From Gammaproteobacteria bacterium (GTDB lineage: Bacteria; Pseudomonadota; Gammaproteobacteria; Pseudomonadales; Pseudohongiellaceae): a stretch of DNA of 56,181 bases. Positions 19,512-29,379 of the stretch are shown in pieces (position 1 is the first letter of the stretch; every line of letters begins with the position of its first letter). Location of the stretch: the NCBI GenBank assembly GCA_002730035.1, contig PBYU01000034.1, positions 30,505 through 86,685 of the forward strand. Reading direction: 5' to 3'. A program made the translations under genes and the position numbers. Below the pieces are notes generated by a model. The model did not search any database. It was not told the origin of the DNA and was given only the letters and a program-made list of their open reading frames with translations.

Positions 19512-19645
19512 GATCCCTGGAGGTCGCTCACAGGAGCAAAACTCAGCTGTTGGCCATACTTGACGATAGGCATAGTAGGCTTTCCATTCCGAGCAGTACC
19601 ATGATCCATTTGGTGCGAGCCAGAGATGCTCTTCGAGTTTAATTT

Positions 19646-20608
19646 ATGCATGCTTGTATCGACTTGGGATCTAACAGTTTTCATTTGCTTATCGGGGAAT
19701 GGGAACGAGGGCGTATCCAGATAGTCGAACGATTGAGTGAGAAAGTACAGCTCGGCGAAAATGTTCGCAGTTCGGGAAAAATCTCACCTCAGGCATTCCA
19801 GCGCGGCCTGAATTGCCTGCAACGATTCAAACTGTTAATGAAGCAATACCCGGTGAAGCAATATTGGGCACTGGGCACTAATACGTTTCGAGTCACCGAT
19901 AATGCAGATGATTTTATCCAGTCTGCCAAGACTCTCGGTATCACTATTTCAACCATCACCGGTGTACAGGAAGCGGTGTTGATCTATGCCGGAGTCATAA
20001 CCTCTTTGCCAATCTCCACTGCGCAACGCCTGGTTTTCGATATTGGCGGAGGCAGTACTGAAGTCATCGTTGGCAAAGAGCACACTCAATTATTGACCGA
20101 GAGTCTGGCGATAGGCAGCGTTGCCTGGCGCGATCGATTCTTCAGTAGTGAAGGAGTTACGCAGGCTGAACTGCAGGGGCAAATGGACGCAGGAGCAGAG
20201 GTGGCCTGTGAGGTGTTTTCGGCAATTGCTCCGGGCGTGAACAGAGCCGGATGGAATGAAGTCTATGCGTCTTCCGGCACGGTTAAGCTGCTTGCATTAA
20301 TCTGCCAGGAGCACAGCTATGGAGAAAGCCTGAATCGACTCGATGCACTGTATGAATTGAAGCAGTCGATGGCTGAATGTATCGCCACAGGTCGGGAATT
20401 GCCCGGCTTGAAAGAACGCCGCAGAGATCTGTTGCTGCCGGCCTGGTGTATCATGGTTGGCTTAATGAAAAGTTACCAGGTCGATACCATTAACTTCAGT
20501 GCCACCGCATTGCGCGAAGGGATGCTGGACTTCATGGTGAAGAACGAGAAGACTTTGAAGGCGATGCAACAGAGCGACCTGCCAGAGGTAAGCTTTGCGA
20601 AGCATTGA
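19646..20608 (+). CDS. ppx: Exopolyphosphatase / guanosine pentaphosphatase family protein, short form
   Basis: A 320-residue member of the Ppx/GppA family, which removes terminal phosphates from polyphosphate. ASKHA-fold phosphate motifs are visible: DLGSNSFHLLIGE at the N-terminus and VFDIGGGSTEVIVG around residues 130-145, with catalytic Glu expected in TGVQEAVLIY. It lacks the HD-like C-terminal domain of the ~500-residue enterobacterial Ppx, as in many short bacterial enzymes. It is convergent with ppk1, which makes the polymer, with 27 bases between stops. GppA activity cannot be excluded from sequence alone. Confidence 0.88.
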   Translation: MHACIDLGSNSFHLLIGEWERGRIQIVERLSEKVQLGENVRSSGKISPQAFQRGLNCLQRFKLLMKQYPVKQYWALGTNTFRVTDNADDFIQSAKTLGITISTITGVQEAVLIYAGVITSLPISTAQRLVFDIGGGSTEVIVGKEHTQLLTESLAIGSVAWRDRFFSSEGVTQAELQGQMDAGAEVACEVFSAIAPGVNRAGWNEVYASSGTVKLLALICQEHSYGESLNRLDALYELKQSMAECIATGRELPGLKERRRDLLLPAWCIMVGLMKSYQVDTINFSATALREGMLDFMVKNEKTLKAMQQSDLPEVSFAKH

Positions 20609-20635
20609 AGAGCTATTAATTTGATCAGAGGTTTC

Positions 20636-22783
20636 TTAAGTCTGAGCCAACTGTTTAAGCAGCAGATTCTGCACATCGGGTTGCTGGCTTCCTTCACTGG
20701 CGCGTTCACAATAATTGCCATCTACCTGTAGTTCCCAACTTTGCCCGGTCGCATTGATATAAATTTCCAACTCATCCAATATTCGATTTGCCAGTTTCTT
20801 CCTGAGAATTGGGAAGCAGACTTCGATACGATTGGATAAATTTCGTTCCATCCAGTCGGCAGATGCACAGTAAACCTGGTGTTCGGCATTCAGGAAATAA
20901 AACACTCTGGAATGTTCCAGGAAGCGGCCTACTACGGAGATTACTCGAATGTTCTCACTTACCCGCGGGATGCCCGGCTTCAAGCAACAAACTCCACGCA
21001 CGATCAGGTCGATCTGTACCCCGGCCGATGAAGCCGCATAAAGCGCCTTGATGATGGCAGGGTCGGTCAGGGCGTTAATTTTCGCAACGATGCGTGCTGG
21101 CTCGCCCTCGAGGGCCGTTTGCTTTTCATGAGCGATCAGCTTGAGCAGGGACTTACGAAGATTAAACGGTGCATGAATGATCAGCTTGGGATGAATCTTC
21201 TTGCCCATACCGGTAATTTGTTGAAACACCTTGTGCACGTCGGTACAGAGGGTCGGTTCGGCGGTCAGCAGGCTGTAGTCTGTATACAGCAGAGAGATCT
21301 TACGATGGTAGTTACCTGTTCCCAGGTGCGCGTAGCGGCGTAAGGAATTACCGACTCGGCGCACGAATAGCAGCATCTTGGCATGGGTCTTGTAACCCAT
21401 CACACCATAAACTACCACGGCACCGGCTTCCTGCAAGATGCTGGCGAAGTTTATATTTTCCTCTTCATCGAAGCGGGCACGAAGTTCGATGACAACGGTC
21501 ACTTCCTTGCCATTGCGGGCGGCTTCGGCCAACGCCTCGACGAGTTCGGAGGATTCGTTGGTGCGGTAGAGTGTCTGCTTTATGGAGAGGACAGTTGGAT
21601 CTTTCGCCGCCTGTCTAACCCAATCGATAATAGGAATAAACGACTCGAACGGATGTAGCAACAGTTGATCATCTTTATCAACCGCGGCGAAGATATCACT
21701 CTTCTCCTCCAGTACAGAGGGTGTGCCGGGTGAAAATATTGGGAAACGAAGATCGGGTCGGTCCAGCATACCAATAAGCGCCATAAGACGTTGCAGATTG
21801 ACCGGGCCGTTGAGTGTAAAGAGTTCTTCGTCTGAAAGATTGAATCGCTCTAATAGAAAATTGGTGAGCTCCTCCGGACATTCCTTCCCGACTTCCAGTT
21901 TGGTTGCCGCACCAAAGCGACGGCTGTGTAATTCACCCTTCAAGGCGCTGGCGATATCTTCTACTTCGACATTGGACATCTCCAGATCGGTGTTTCTGGT
22001 TACCCGAAATTGATGGCACTCCGTTACCGTCATACCAGAGAAAAACTCATCGACATAGGCATGAACAATTGACGACAGGAATACGAAATTATCACCCCCC
22101 GACATTATCGCTTCCGGAACCTTGATCAATCGTGGTAGGGACCTGGGTGCAGGCACGATAGCGAGCCCACTGTCTCGCCCAAATGCATCTTTACCATCCA
22201 GGGATAAGATGAAGTTCAGACTCTTATTGACCAGGCGCGGAAATGGATGGGCTGGATCGAGCCCTAATGGGCTTACCACAGGTATGATTTCATCGAAGAA
22301 GTATTGTTTTGTCCATTCGATAACCGCATCGCTCCATTCATTGCGATGCAGAAAATGGATGTTTTGCTGTGCCAGTGACGGAAACAAATTTTTATTCAAA
22401 ATTCGATATTGTTCATTCAGTTCAGACCGTACTATTTGATGTATCTCTTTGAGTATCTGCTCAGGATACTTGCCATCCGGACCGGGACGTTGGCGTCCGA
22501 AGTCCAGCTGTTTCTTCAATCCGGAAACCCTGATTTCATAAAATTCGTCGAGATTCGAACTGAAAATCAGCAGGAAAATCAGGCGCTCTAGCAATGGATG
22601 ATTAGGATTCCTGGCCTGTTGCAGTACCCGTGAATTGAATTGCAGCAGGCTCAATTCTCGGTTATGAAAATACTCGCTATCGGAAAAATCTATCTCCGGG
22701 AGTTGTTCTTCAGGAGTTGTCTGCGCCGAATTTGAATTATCGACAACGATCTCGAGTGGATTTTCTGGTGGATGCTGGCTCAT
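20636..22783 (-). CDS. ppk1: Polyphosphate kinase 1
   Basis: A 715-residue enzyme polymerising ATP gamma-phosphate into polyphosphate. Start ATG at 22783 (MSQHPPENP) is preferred; the open frame extends to 22924 but the added residues are unlike PPK. Family marks: FHNRELSLLQFNSRVL near residue 40, DPTVLSIKQTLYRT, YKTHAKMLLFVRR, and GTGNYHRKISLLYTDYSLLT, which contains the autophosphorylated His. The second phospholipase-D-like half is complete to the C-terminus. An acidic, divergent N-terminal stretch of ~35 residues precedes the conserved part. Paired with ppx end-to-end. Confidence 0.95.
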   Translation of the reverse strand: MSQHPPENPLEIVVDNSNSAQTTPEEQLPEIDFSDSEYFHNRELSLLQFNSRVLQQARNPNHPLLERLIFLLIFSSNLDEFYEIRVSGLKKQLDFGRQRPGPDGKYPEQILKEIHQIVRSELNEQYRILNKNLFPSLAQQNIHFLHRNEWSDAVIEWTKQYFFDEIIPVVSPLGLDPAHPFPRLVNKSLNFILSLDGKDAFGRDSGLAIVPAPRSLPRLIKVPEAIMSGGDNFVFLSSIVHAYVDEFFSGMTVTECHQFRVTRNTDLEMSNVEVEDIASALKGELHSRRFGAATKLEVGKECPEELTNFLLERFNLSDEELFTLNGPVNLQRLMALIGMLDRPDLRFPIFSPGTPSVLEEKSDIFAAVDKDDQLLLHPFESFIPIIDWVRQAAKDPTVLSIKQTLYRTNESSELVEALAEAARNGKEVTVVIELRARFDEEENINFASILQEAGAVVVYGVMGYKTHAKMLLFVRRVGNSLRRYAHLGTGNYHRKISLLYTDYSLLTAEPTLCTDVHKVFQQITGMGKKIHPKLIIHAPFNLRKSLLKLIAHEKQTALEGEPARIVAKINALTDPAIIKALYAASSAGVQIDLIVRGVCCLKPGIPRVSENIRVISVVGRFLEHSRVFYFLNAEHQVYCASADWMERNLSNRIEVCFPILRKKLANRILDELEIYINATGQSWELQVDGNYCERASEGSQQPDVQNLLLKQLAQT

Positions 22784-23567
22784 TATCAATTGTCTAAAGC
22801 TGTTCGATAAGTCATCATTTATGTGCTTAGTAGAGTCTAAAGCCGCCGGGTTGCGGATTTGTGTAATGCCTGGGTCGTGGAATTTCCAGGGGCTGGTTCT
22901 TGGTCTCAGAAGCCAACAGCGCAAAGGATTTTGACCACACTACATCGTCGATTTTAGCACACCGCAGCCACGATATTCCCTGCAGTTGGTGGGGAAATGA
23001 TTGGCATCGTCGGTATTCGTTGTACTGACAACTTTCCGCAATAAAATCCCACTACCTTGCTGCCGCCAAAGCAATATCCTCAGGCTCATGGGCTAGCATA
23101 ACACAATTAAAATATCGTAAAAACAAGGTGTTATATGTTATTTCTATAGTTGTTTATGAATTTTATAGCGCGGCAGTTGATGCGCCCATCCCCTCTTTGG
23201 TCAGCACTGGTGCATCCGCTAATCACTCGAGCGTCACTTCGGGCAAGCCGCCAGTTGTTGACTCCCCGTGGAGAAGGCTGCGAGCGATTCTAAGCCTGGA
23301 ATTGGACAGGTCCAGGCGAAGGGCTCATCTACAGCGACCCTGGCTTTGATTGGATGACTCAGCCTCGGTCCGACCAATCGCGGATAGTAAGAGATTGAAA
23401 TCCAGAGATTCGAAACTCGTTACGCTTGGCAGCCCTCACGATTCATATTGCCATGGGATGAACGTAGCAGAACAGCTCATCTATATGGTAAAAAGCGCGC
23501 ATCTATGTCACGAATGCCACAGAGATTGATAACACGTTTAACGACCACTAAACCTGGAGACTCTTGA
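22784..23567. other. Long intergenic region, no recognisable gene
   Basis: This stretch separates the divergent ppk1 and porin genes. A 73-codon open frame at 23128-23349 has no recognisable domain, no good ribosome site and low-complexity Ser/Arg content, so I do not call it. AT-rich segments near 23095-23165 and 23470-23520 could hold promoters for ppk1 or the porin, but no convincing -35/-10 pair or repeat was found. Confidence 0.5.
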
Positions 23568-24878
23568 ATGAGTATCACAATGAAGCTACTGACCGTTTTT
23601 ATTCCATTGATCTCGATGGGTCAGCCAATTCGCAAGAGAATAGATCGGAGTAGCAACTACTTCTCTACTCGCTCGGTCATTATTAGCCTGTCGATAACCG
23701 TAAGCCTATTTTTCGGCACGTCCGTGAGCGCGCAGATAGACGCGGCGACGATCGAAGAATTGAGGGCTCAAATAGCCGCTCTTTCCAGTCGTATCGAGCA
23801 ATTGGAAGAGGGTAATGAGCTAATTAGCACCACGGTAGAAGGCGACAGACGTTCCGTTCGGGATGCCTCATGGACGGAAAAATTTCAGATAAGCGGTGAT
23901 ATGCGACCCCGTTTCGAACACATCGATGACGACCTGGAATCCTCAGACAGGAACCGCGATCGGGTACGGGCGCGCATCGCAGTGGATGCCAACCTGGGTG
24001 ACAACTGGAGTGCAGGAATAGGCATGGCCAGCGGTGGCACGGATCCTATTTCTACAAACCAGACTCTTGGTGGTGGAGGATTTAGTAAGGATCTGCGATT
24101 GGATCTGGCCTATGTCACCTATGAAGGCTTCTCTAATACAGCTCTCTCGGTAGGCAAGCTCAGAAATAGTTTCTACAAGCCGGGTGGGCAGAATCTGATC
24201 TTCGACAGCGACTTTCGTCCCGAAGGTGTTGCTGTTGCCTATGCAACTGAGCGCTTGTCTATCAACGCGGGCACCATGATTCTGGAGAGCGATGACAAAT
24301 TCAGCGGGCAGGACAAGGAAACACTGTGGGGTATGCAGCTAGCTTATGAGTTCACATTGGATGCTGGCTCGCTTACCCTGGGCACCAGCTACTACGACGC
24401 GGCGGTTGCCGGCAGCCGGCCCTTCTATTTGGGCGATCCCTATAACAATTCTGTCGATGCCACGGGAGCCTATCTCAATGACTACCAGGAATGGGAGTTA
24501 TTCGCTGAGGCTAATTTTAGTCTTGCAGGCAAACCGCTGCGCCTGTACAGCGATTACGTCACTAACCTCGATGCTAGCGAATTCGATACTGCCTGGGCAC
24601 TCGGGGTGAGATACGGCAGCGCCAGAGGACTCGGCAACTGGGAATTAGGCTATGGTTATCAGGATCTGGAAGCGGACGCCGTGTTGGGTTCGTTGACTGA
24701 CTCCGATTTTGGCGGCGGAGGAACTGACAACCAGGGCCATATCCTGAAGGCTGCCTACGGTCTTGGAGACAGCGCTAGAGTCGGATTTACTTACTTCATA
24801 AGCGAGTACGGTGAAGCCCGTCTTGGACAGAAAATAGATTACAACCGGCTGCAACTCGACATACAGCTGAGATTCTAA
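23568..24878 (+). CDS. Outer-membrane porin of the 'putative porin' type
   Basis: A 436-residue product with GGAG before the ATG. The N-terminus is long (~55 residues) but contains a clear signal core ending near SVSAQ. Residues ~58-85 are a short coiled coil (IEELRAQIAALSSRIEQLEE), as in trimeric porins. The remainder alternates polar and hydrophobic residues in beta-strand fashion, from FQISGDMRPRFEHIDDD to a final Phe (IQLRF), the usual C-terminal BAM signal. The substrate is unknown. It is followed after 122 bases by an octahaem cytochrome gene, so a joint role is possible. Confidence 0.8.
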   Translation: MSITMKLLTVFIPLISMGQPIRKRIDRSSNYFSTRSVIISLSITVSLFFGTSVSAQIDAATIEELRAQIAALSSRIEQLEEGNELISTTVEGDRRSVRDASWTEKFQISGDMRPRFEHIDDDLESSDRNRDRVRARIAVDANLGDNWSAGIGMASGGTDPISTNQTLGGGGFSKDLRLDLAYVTYEGFSNTALSVGKLRNSFYKPGGQNLIFDSDFRPEGVAVAYATERLSINAGTMILESDDKFSGQDKETLWGMQLAYEFTLDAGSLTLGTSYYDAAVAGSRPFYLGDPYNNSVDATGAYLNDYQEWELFAEANFSLAGKPLRLYSDYVTNLDASEFDTAWALGVRYGSARGLGNWELGYGYQDLEADAVLGSLTDSDFGGGGTDNQGHILKAAYGLGDSARVGFTYFISEYGEARLGQKIDYNRLQLDIQLRF

Positions 24879-25000
24879 ACCTGCTTCAACCCGTGCTTGG
24901 ATGACACTGAAAATTCAACGAAAAGGGCCGATGGACTCATTAATAGATAGGTTTTATCCTTCAGTCACTCAGCTGTCCGCCGGCAGATTAGAGGATACTC

Positions 25001-27181
25001 GTGAATAGTAAACTTGTTACACTAGTAGTAAGCCTGATTCTCGGACTTGGTCTCGGCCTCCTGCTGCTGTTCTTTACCGATGCAAATGTCGACAACGTCG
25101 CTGGCGACTCGACTGATCCTGTCAGCAGCGAAATAAGCGCTACACCAGGGACATTCACGGGCAGGGTCTTGAGCGCATCCGGTGCCTCGGTCGTAGGTGG
25201 TGGGGACATCGTGGCCGGTCACTCTGTAACAGCCGCTACGGTCTACTTGGTTCCAACCGCCGCCATCGACATAAGCACGCAAATGACCGCCAGTGCCATC
25301 TATGCGGCGCCTTACCCGGCAGAAGCCTACGATGAACCACTGGAAGACAGTATCCGACTCAGGGGCACAGAATTTCCCCAGGGCACAACCGACGCCCAGG
25401 GCAATTTCAGCATAGACAACATCCCGGATGGCAACTTTTTTGTACACGTAACGCCGGCGCTTGAGGATAGCGAACACCTGCCGGGTGGGGATAAGAGTCG
25501 GCAAGCCTACTCCGCCCGCCAGCTATCGAGTGAGGCCATGACCATCGAGGTTTCCAGTAGTCCTTCGTCAACCGCCAGCGCAGTCGGCAGCTCAACCTGC
25601 CTTGCCTGCCATGACGACAAGAGCCACTGGCAGCAGACCGGCCACAAGATAGCCTGGACCGCACCCGGTGCTCCCGGACCCTTGCAGGATTACTCCAGAT
25701 TTCCAGATTTCTTCAATGCCCTGGATTCCTATATCGAGACCGATGACTACCGTGAAGGAACTCGCCTCGAGCTGGGAGATTACGACTCCAGCAGGGGAAA
25801 TGACAAATTCAAACTGCGGCTAGCCGGCGATTCCCGGTTGCCGATCGAGACAGTCTTTTCCGACGTGTATTTGTGGCGAGAGGCAAGCACGAATGGCCAG
25901 GGAAAGTATTTCATCAGCATGGCTAACCGTCTCAACCCGGATGATCCTAACAGTCCTGCCCATCTTGAAGTAAAGCTGTTGTATGGCGGCGCAGTGCACG
26001 ACCAGCGTTATATCGTTTCCGCGCCGGCGAGCCTCGGTGACCGCCCGGGATGGTATACGCTGCTGCGCTATAACTTAACTGGCAGTGACAGCAGGCTGAA
26101 CAGGCAACGGCGAGTCTGGCACGATTACAAATTTTACCTCTGGTGGAATGCCGGAGCAGACGATAGCTACGGTACGGCGGATGATGTAATTGAGGTGCCA
26201 CCGGTTAACCAGAATACCATCCAGACCATGTGTGCCAGCTGTCATTTTACTGGCTGGGAACGCTATGAAGACGAGGCAACCGGTCAGCTAATGGCCCGCG
26301 CCGTCAATGATGTCGGTGGCGCACTGAACATCGACGACGATCCCGAGATGGATGAGATCAATATTGGCTGTGAGAACTGCCACGGTCCAGGCTCAGAGCA
26401 TGTCGCCAATGCCGGCCGCAGTCGATTTATAGTCAATCCTAAACTGCTGTCGGCGGAACGCTCCAGTGTCGTCTGCGGTAGATGTCATGATCGGCGCCAG
26501 GGCTTTGGTGGATCAGTACTCGGTTATACCCAGGCACTCAGCGTGGAAGGGGAACTGGCAAGACCGGGGATAAGCCGCCATGAGCTGATTAGCAAATTCA
26601 CTGATCCGGTGAAGAAGGGTCCGACCATGCGTGGAGCAGACCTGGGATACAATATCTGGCCCGACGATATTCACTCCAGCAAGCCTCATCAGCAATATTC
26701 GGATTTTTTGAAGTCGAAAATGTACCGCAATGATCGATTGCTGGTCACCTGCTCGGACTGTCATGACCTGCATGGAGGTACACCGAATGCCCGCTGGTTG
26801 ATTCACGATCAGAATGATCCCAATTCTCCCCTGTGCCAGCGCTGCCACGAGGTCGAGATCAACGATCATATGCAGACCAAGTTGGGCGCCACCATGAAGG
26901 GTCACCTTACCCGTTGCATCGATTGCCATATGGCACCAACTGTAAATACCGGCGGCATAGCAGGGGCATTCGGCCGGATGATCCAGACACCGCCGTTTGC
27001 CGATGCCGCCGAAGAATCGAGAAACGTTTACTGGGAAGGTCCCATGCGTTCTCATGTGTTTGATGTACCCTTGAAGTCGAATGTGATGGTTCGAGGAGTG
27101 GAGCCGGGGCAGGCCATGCCTATTCCCTATACGAACTCCTGTGGAACCTGCCATGAGGTCGATGAGTTACCGTTTAAATAG
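25001..27181 (+). CDS. Octahaem c-type cytochrome with regulatory-like N-terminal domain
   Basis: A 726-residue envelope protein. GTG start at 25001 with GAGG upstream. Residues 1-28 are a hydrophobic signal or membrane anchor. Residues ~45-185 resemble a carboxypeptidase-regulatory-like beta domain (GTTDAQGNFSIDNIPDGNFF). From ~190 there are eight CxxCH haem motifs: CLACH, CASCH, CENCH, CGRCH, CSDCH, CQRCH, CIDCH and CGTCH. Spacing resembles decahaem/octahaem electron carriers such as the cytochrome c554/NrfB-like group rather than a named reductase. It needs the Ccm haem-maturation system, not in this window. Probably periplasmic or surface electron transfer; the acceptor is unknown. Confidence 0.88.
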   Translation: MNSKLVTLVVSLILGLGLGLLLLFFTDANVDNVAGDSTDPVSSEISATPGTFTGRVLSASGASVVGGGDIVAGHSVTAATVYLVPTAAIDISTQMTASAIYAAPYPAEAYDEPLEDSIRLRGTEFPQGTTDAQGNFSIDNIPDGNFFVHVTPALEDSEHLPGGDKSRQAYSARQLSSEAMTIEVSSSPSSTASAVGSSTCLACHDDKSHWQQTGHKIAWTAPGAPGPLQDYSRFPDFFNALDSYIETDDYREGTRLELGDYDSSRGNDKFKLRLAGDSRLPIETVFSDVYLWREASTNGQGKYFISMANRLNPDDPNSPAHLEVKLLYGGAVHDQRYIVSAPASLGDRPGWYTLLRYNLTGSDSRLNRQRRVWHDYKFYLWWNAGADDSYGTADDVIEVPPVNQNTIQTMCASCHFTGWERYEDEATGQLMARAVNDVGGALNIDDDPEMDEINIGCENCHGPGSEHVANAGRSRFIVNPKLLSAERSSVVCGRCHDRRQGFGGSVLGYTQALSVEGELARPGISRHELISKFTDPVKKGPTMRGADLGYNIWPDDIHSSKPHQQYSDFLKSKMYRNDRLLVTCSDCHDLHGGTPNARWLIHDQNDPNSPLCQRCHEVEINDHMQTKLGATMKGHLTRCIDCHMAPTVNTGGIAGAFGRMIQTPPFADAAEESRNVYWEGPMRSHVFDVPLKSNVMVRGVEPGQAMPIPYTNSCGTCHEVDELPFK

Positions 27182-27237
27182 ACTAAAGAGTTGAGTTGCC
27201 ATTTAGCAGCTAGCGCTGAGAATCAGGGATTAATGAC

Positions 27238-28005
27238 ATGGCGTGTTCAGCGGGGATAAGCGAGCAGCTAGAGCATTTTTCCCGACGGCCTGCTTACCTG
27301 TTATTGACCGCTGTGTTGTTTGCGCTGCCTGGCAAGGCCTTCGCCTATCGGCCTTTCGTCTCCACCGATGCTGACGTGGTCGATGCCGGTGAGATCGAAA
27401 TCGAATTTGGCTACTTCAACTGGGAGCGAGCCGACAGCGAGAACAGCTACGTTACACCGCAATTGGTTTTCAATTACGGCCTCTCGAATTCCCTGGAGCT
27501 GGTCGGCGAATTCGATGTAGAACATTCGCCCGGGGGAAAGAGCCAGCTGGTCGATCCTAGCTTGTTTTTGAAGAAGGTTTTCAAACCAGGTGTGCTACAG
27601 GGCAGTCAGGGAGTAAGCTTTGCCGTGGAGGCAGGATTGCTGCTGCCATCGGCCATCGATGAGGAAGACCAGAGCGGATTCGAAGCCTTCGGCATATTCA
27701 GTGGAAGCGCTTCCAATTTCACCTGGCACCTCAACCTGGGTGGAGGTGTGGATCGAGCTAACCATGATGCCTTTGCTCTGTGGGGAGTGATCGTAGAGCA
27801 TTCCGTCACATCCAGCCTGAAACTGGTGGCAGAATTTAACGGAGAGAGCCTCAGGAGCGAAGCCGCCGAAAACTCTGGTCTGCTTGGTATGGTCTGGGAA
27901 TCGTCTGCTATACCCGGTTTGACACTGGACCTTGGTATTCGCCACGGATCCAGTCGGGCAGCGCCAGACTGGGGAGCCACCATGGGGCTGAGTTACAGTT
28001 TCTAA
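27238..28005 (+). CDS. Outer-membrane beta-barrel protein, function unknown
   Basis: A 255-residue product starting 56 bases after the octahaem cytochrome. A signal peptide is embedded after ~20 polar residues and ends near GKAFA (residue ~36). The mature part has amphipathic beta-strands typical of the transporter-like outer-membrane family (IEIEFGYFNWERADSE, VFNYGLSNSLELVGEFDVE) and ends in YSF, a BAM signal. The order cytochrome-barrel suggests an electron conduit or a secreted partner, but this is inference from adjacency. The next sequence downstream is an rpoS-like pseudogene. Confidence 0.72.
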   Translation: MACSAGISEQLEHFSRRPAYLLLTAVLFALPGKAFAYRPFVSTDADVVDAGEIEIEFGYFNWERADSENSYVTPQLVFNYGLSNSLELVGEFDVEHSPGGKSQLVDPSLFLKKVFKPGVLQGSQGVSFAVEAGLLLPSAIDEEDQSGFEAFGIFSGSASNFTWHLNLGGGVDRANHDAFALWGVIVEHSVTSSLKLVAEFNGESLRSEAAENSGLLGMVWESSAIPGLTLDLGIRHGSSRAAPDWGATMGLSYSF

Positions 28006-28035
28006 AGAGAATGCACATGGACAAACGGAGGCGAT

Positions 28036-28716
28036 TGGCGCCGCTATGTTAATCGAGGCTTGTCGATGCTGGACCTCATAGAAGAAGGCAACCTCGGCCT
28101 TATTCACGCCGTCGAGAAGTTTGATCCCGAGAGGGGGTTTCGTTTTTCTACCTATGCGACATGGTGGATTCGGCAAAGTGTTTAAAGAGGCTTGATGAAT
28201 CAGACGCGCACGGTTCGGTTGCCGGTCCACGTTATCAAAGAAATGCATGCCTATGTCTGGATCAAGCGTGAACTCTCCAGTAAGTTCTTAAGGGAACCGA
28301 CAGCCGGGTAGATAGCCAGGTGGCGGCAGAAGCCGATTGATGAGGTTAAGCGGGTGTTGTCGCTGCATGACAGAGAGAGTTCAGCCGATGCACAGAATGA
28401 TGCGGAAAGTGAAAGACCGCTACTGGAAAAGCTGGTGGCTGGCAATGTCCGGACTCCCGAAACGAGCTTTCAACGGGCAGAATTACAGAGCAGCCTCGAC
28501 TGCTGGCTGAAAGAATTGACGGCGAAACAGCGCGACGTGCTGTGCCGGCGATTTGGATTGAAGGGGTATAACAGCGATACGCTGGAGAACGTTGGCTTCG
28601 AAATTGGCCTCACTCGGGAACGCGTTCGGCAAATTCAGATCGAAGCACTCAAACAGCTGAAACAGATCATGAGGAGAGGTGGAGTAGTGCGGGAGCTAAT
28701 TCTCGACATTGCTTAA
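28036..28716 (+). pseudogene. rpoS: RpoS-like sigma factor remnant
   Basis: One frame encodes most of an RpoS-like sigma-70 factor, but only from the middle of region 2 onward ([20 protein letters not shown]). It includes the region 2.4 motif [13 protein letters not shown]. Two in-frame stops interrupt it: TAA 28183-28185 where RpoS has Glu (before RGLMNQTRT) and TAG 28309-28311 where Glu is expected (after EPTAG). Region 4 (LTAKQRDVLCRRFGLKGYN and TRERVRQIQIEALKQLK) is intact to the stop at 28716. About the first 110 codons are missing. Nothing in the sequence replaces them, so this is not a working gene. A functional rpoS may exist elsewhere. Confidence 0.9.
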
Positions 28717-28944
28717 GCTGCTATACAATTCAAACGGCGATTTGCAAGACACCCTGTACCGCATTGCTCCTAGAGACAACCCTACCTCCTCTCAGACCCA
28801 TCAAGACTAGTTCCCCACCCCCTCGAAGACTAAGTGCCAGGCTATGAAACCTGGTAGATGTACATCTATTCGGGCCTTATAAGGAAAAACATTAGCAATA
28901 TTAACCGCTTAAAAAATAGTAAAAATAAAGGTTGTGTTATGCTG

Positions 28945-28976
28945 ATATAGTGTTATAGTTATGTATAACACTATAT
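28945..28976. promoter_or_regulatory. Perfect palindrome, probable GntR operator
   Basis: ATATAGTGTTATA (28945-28957) and TATAACACTATAT (28964-28976) are perfect reverse complements around 6 bases. It lies 21 bases before the start of the GntR gene in an AT-rich region with an extended -10-like TGCTGATATAG overlapping its left arm. The position suggests autoregulation of the operon by the YtrA-type repressor it encodes. The rest of 28717-28944 shows only AT-rich sequence. Confidence 0.65.
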
Positions 28977-28996
28977 GGGTAACGAGACCTTAATCG

Positions 28997-29353
28997 GTGG
29001 AAATTAACTGGAACAATAAAGAACCGATCTACCTGCAACTCAGGGATCGCTTGATTGAACTGATCATGGATGGACTACTCCTTGAGGGTGATGCACTGCC
29101 ATCGGTTCGGCAAATTTCCAGTGAACAACGAATTAATCCCATTACGGTATCGAAAGCGATTCAGATGCTTGTCGATGAAGAACTGGTTGAAAAAAAACGG
29201 GGGCTTGGAATGTATGTTGTTACCGGAGCGAAAGACAAACTTGCTAGACAGGAAAAAACCAAATTCCTTAACGAAGAATGGCCGCAGATTGAAGAGCGAA
29301 TTGAAAGACTGGGGCTGGGACTTGATGATCTGCTTGGCCGCACAAAGAATTGA
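28997..29353 (+). CDS. GntR-family transcriptional regulator, YtrA subfamily
   Basis: A 118-residue repressor with GTG start. Residues ~8-75 are the winged helix: EPIYLQLRDRLIELI, ALPSVRQISSEQRINPITVSKAIQ and KKRGLGMYV. The short C-terminal helical tail, without a large ligand domain, is the YtrA hallmark. YtrA-type genes sit before ABC exporter genes, as here (29380 onward), and repress them until an envelope or cell-wall-stress signal appears. The perfect palindrome upstream is the natural binding site. No ribosome site stronger than AGA is seen before GTG. Confidence 0.9.
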   Translation: MEINWNNKEPIYLQLRDRLIELIMDGLLLEGDALPSVRQISSEQRINPITVSKAIQMLVDEELVEKKRGLGMYVVTGAKDKLARQEKTKFLNEEWPQIEERIERLGLGLDDLLGRTKN

Positions 29354-29379
29354 TCGCGCAAAGATCATAGGAATCGAGT

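Noticed and set aside
23128-23349. 73-codon frame between ppk1 and the porin gene
   Set aside because: No family pattern, no ribosome site and low-complexity composition; called intergenic.
28354-28716. A separate short sigma-factor gene with region 4 only
   Set aside because: The same frame continues upstream across two stops into region 2 of RpoS, so it is the end of a pseudogene and not a small anti-/sigma gene.
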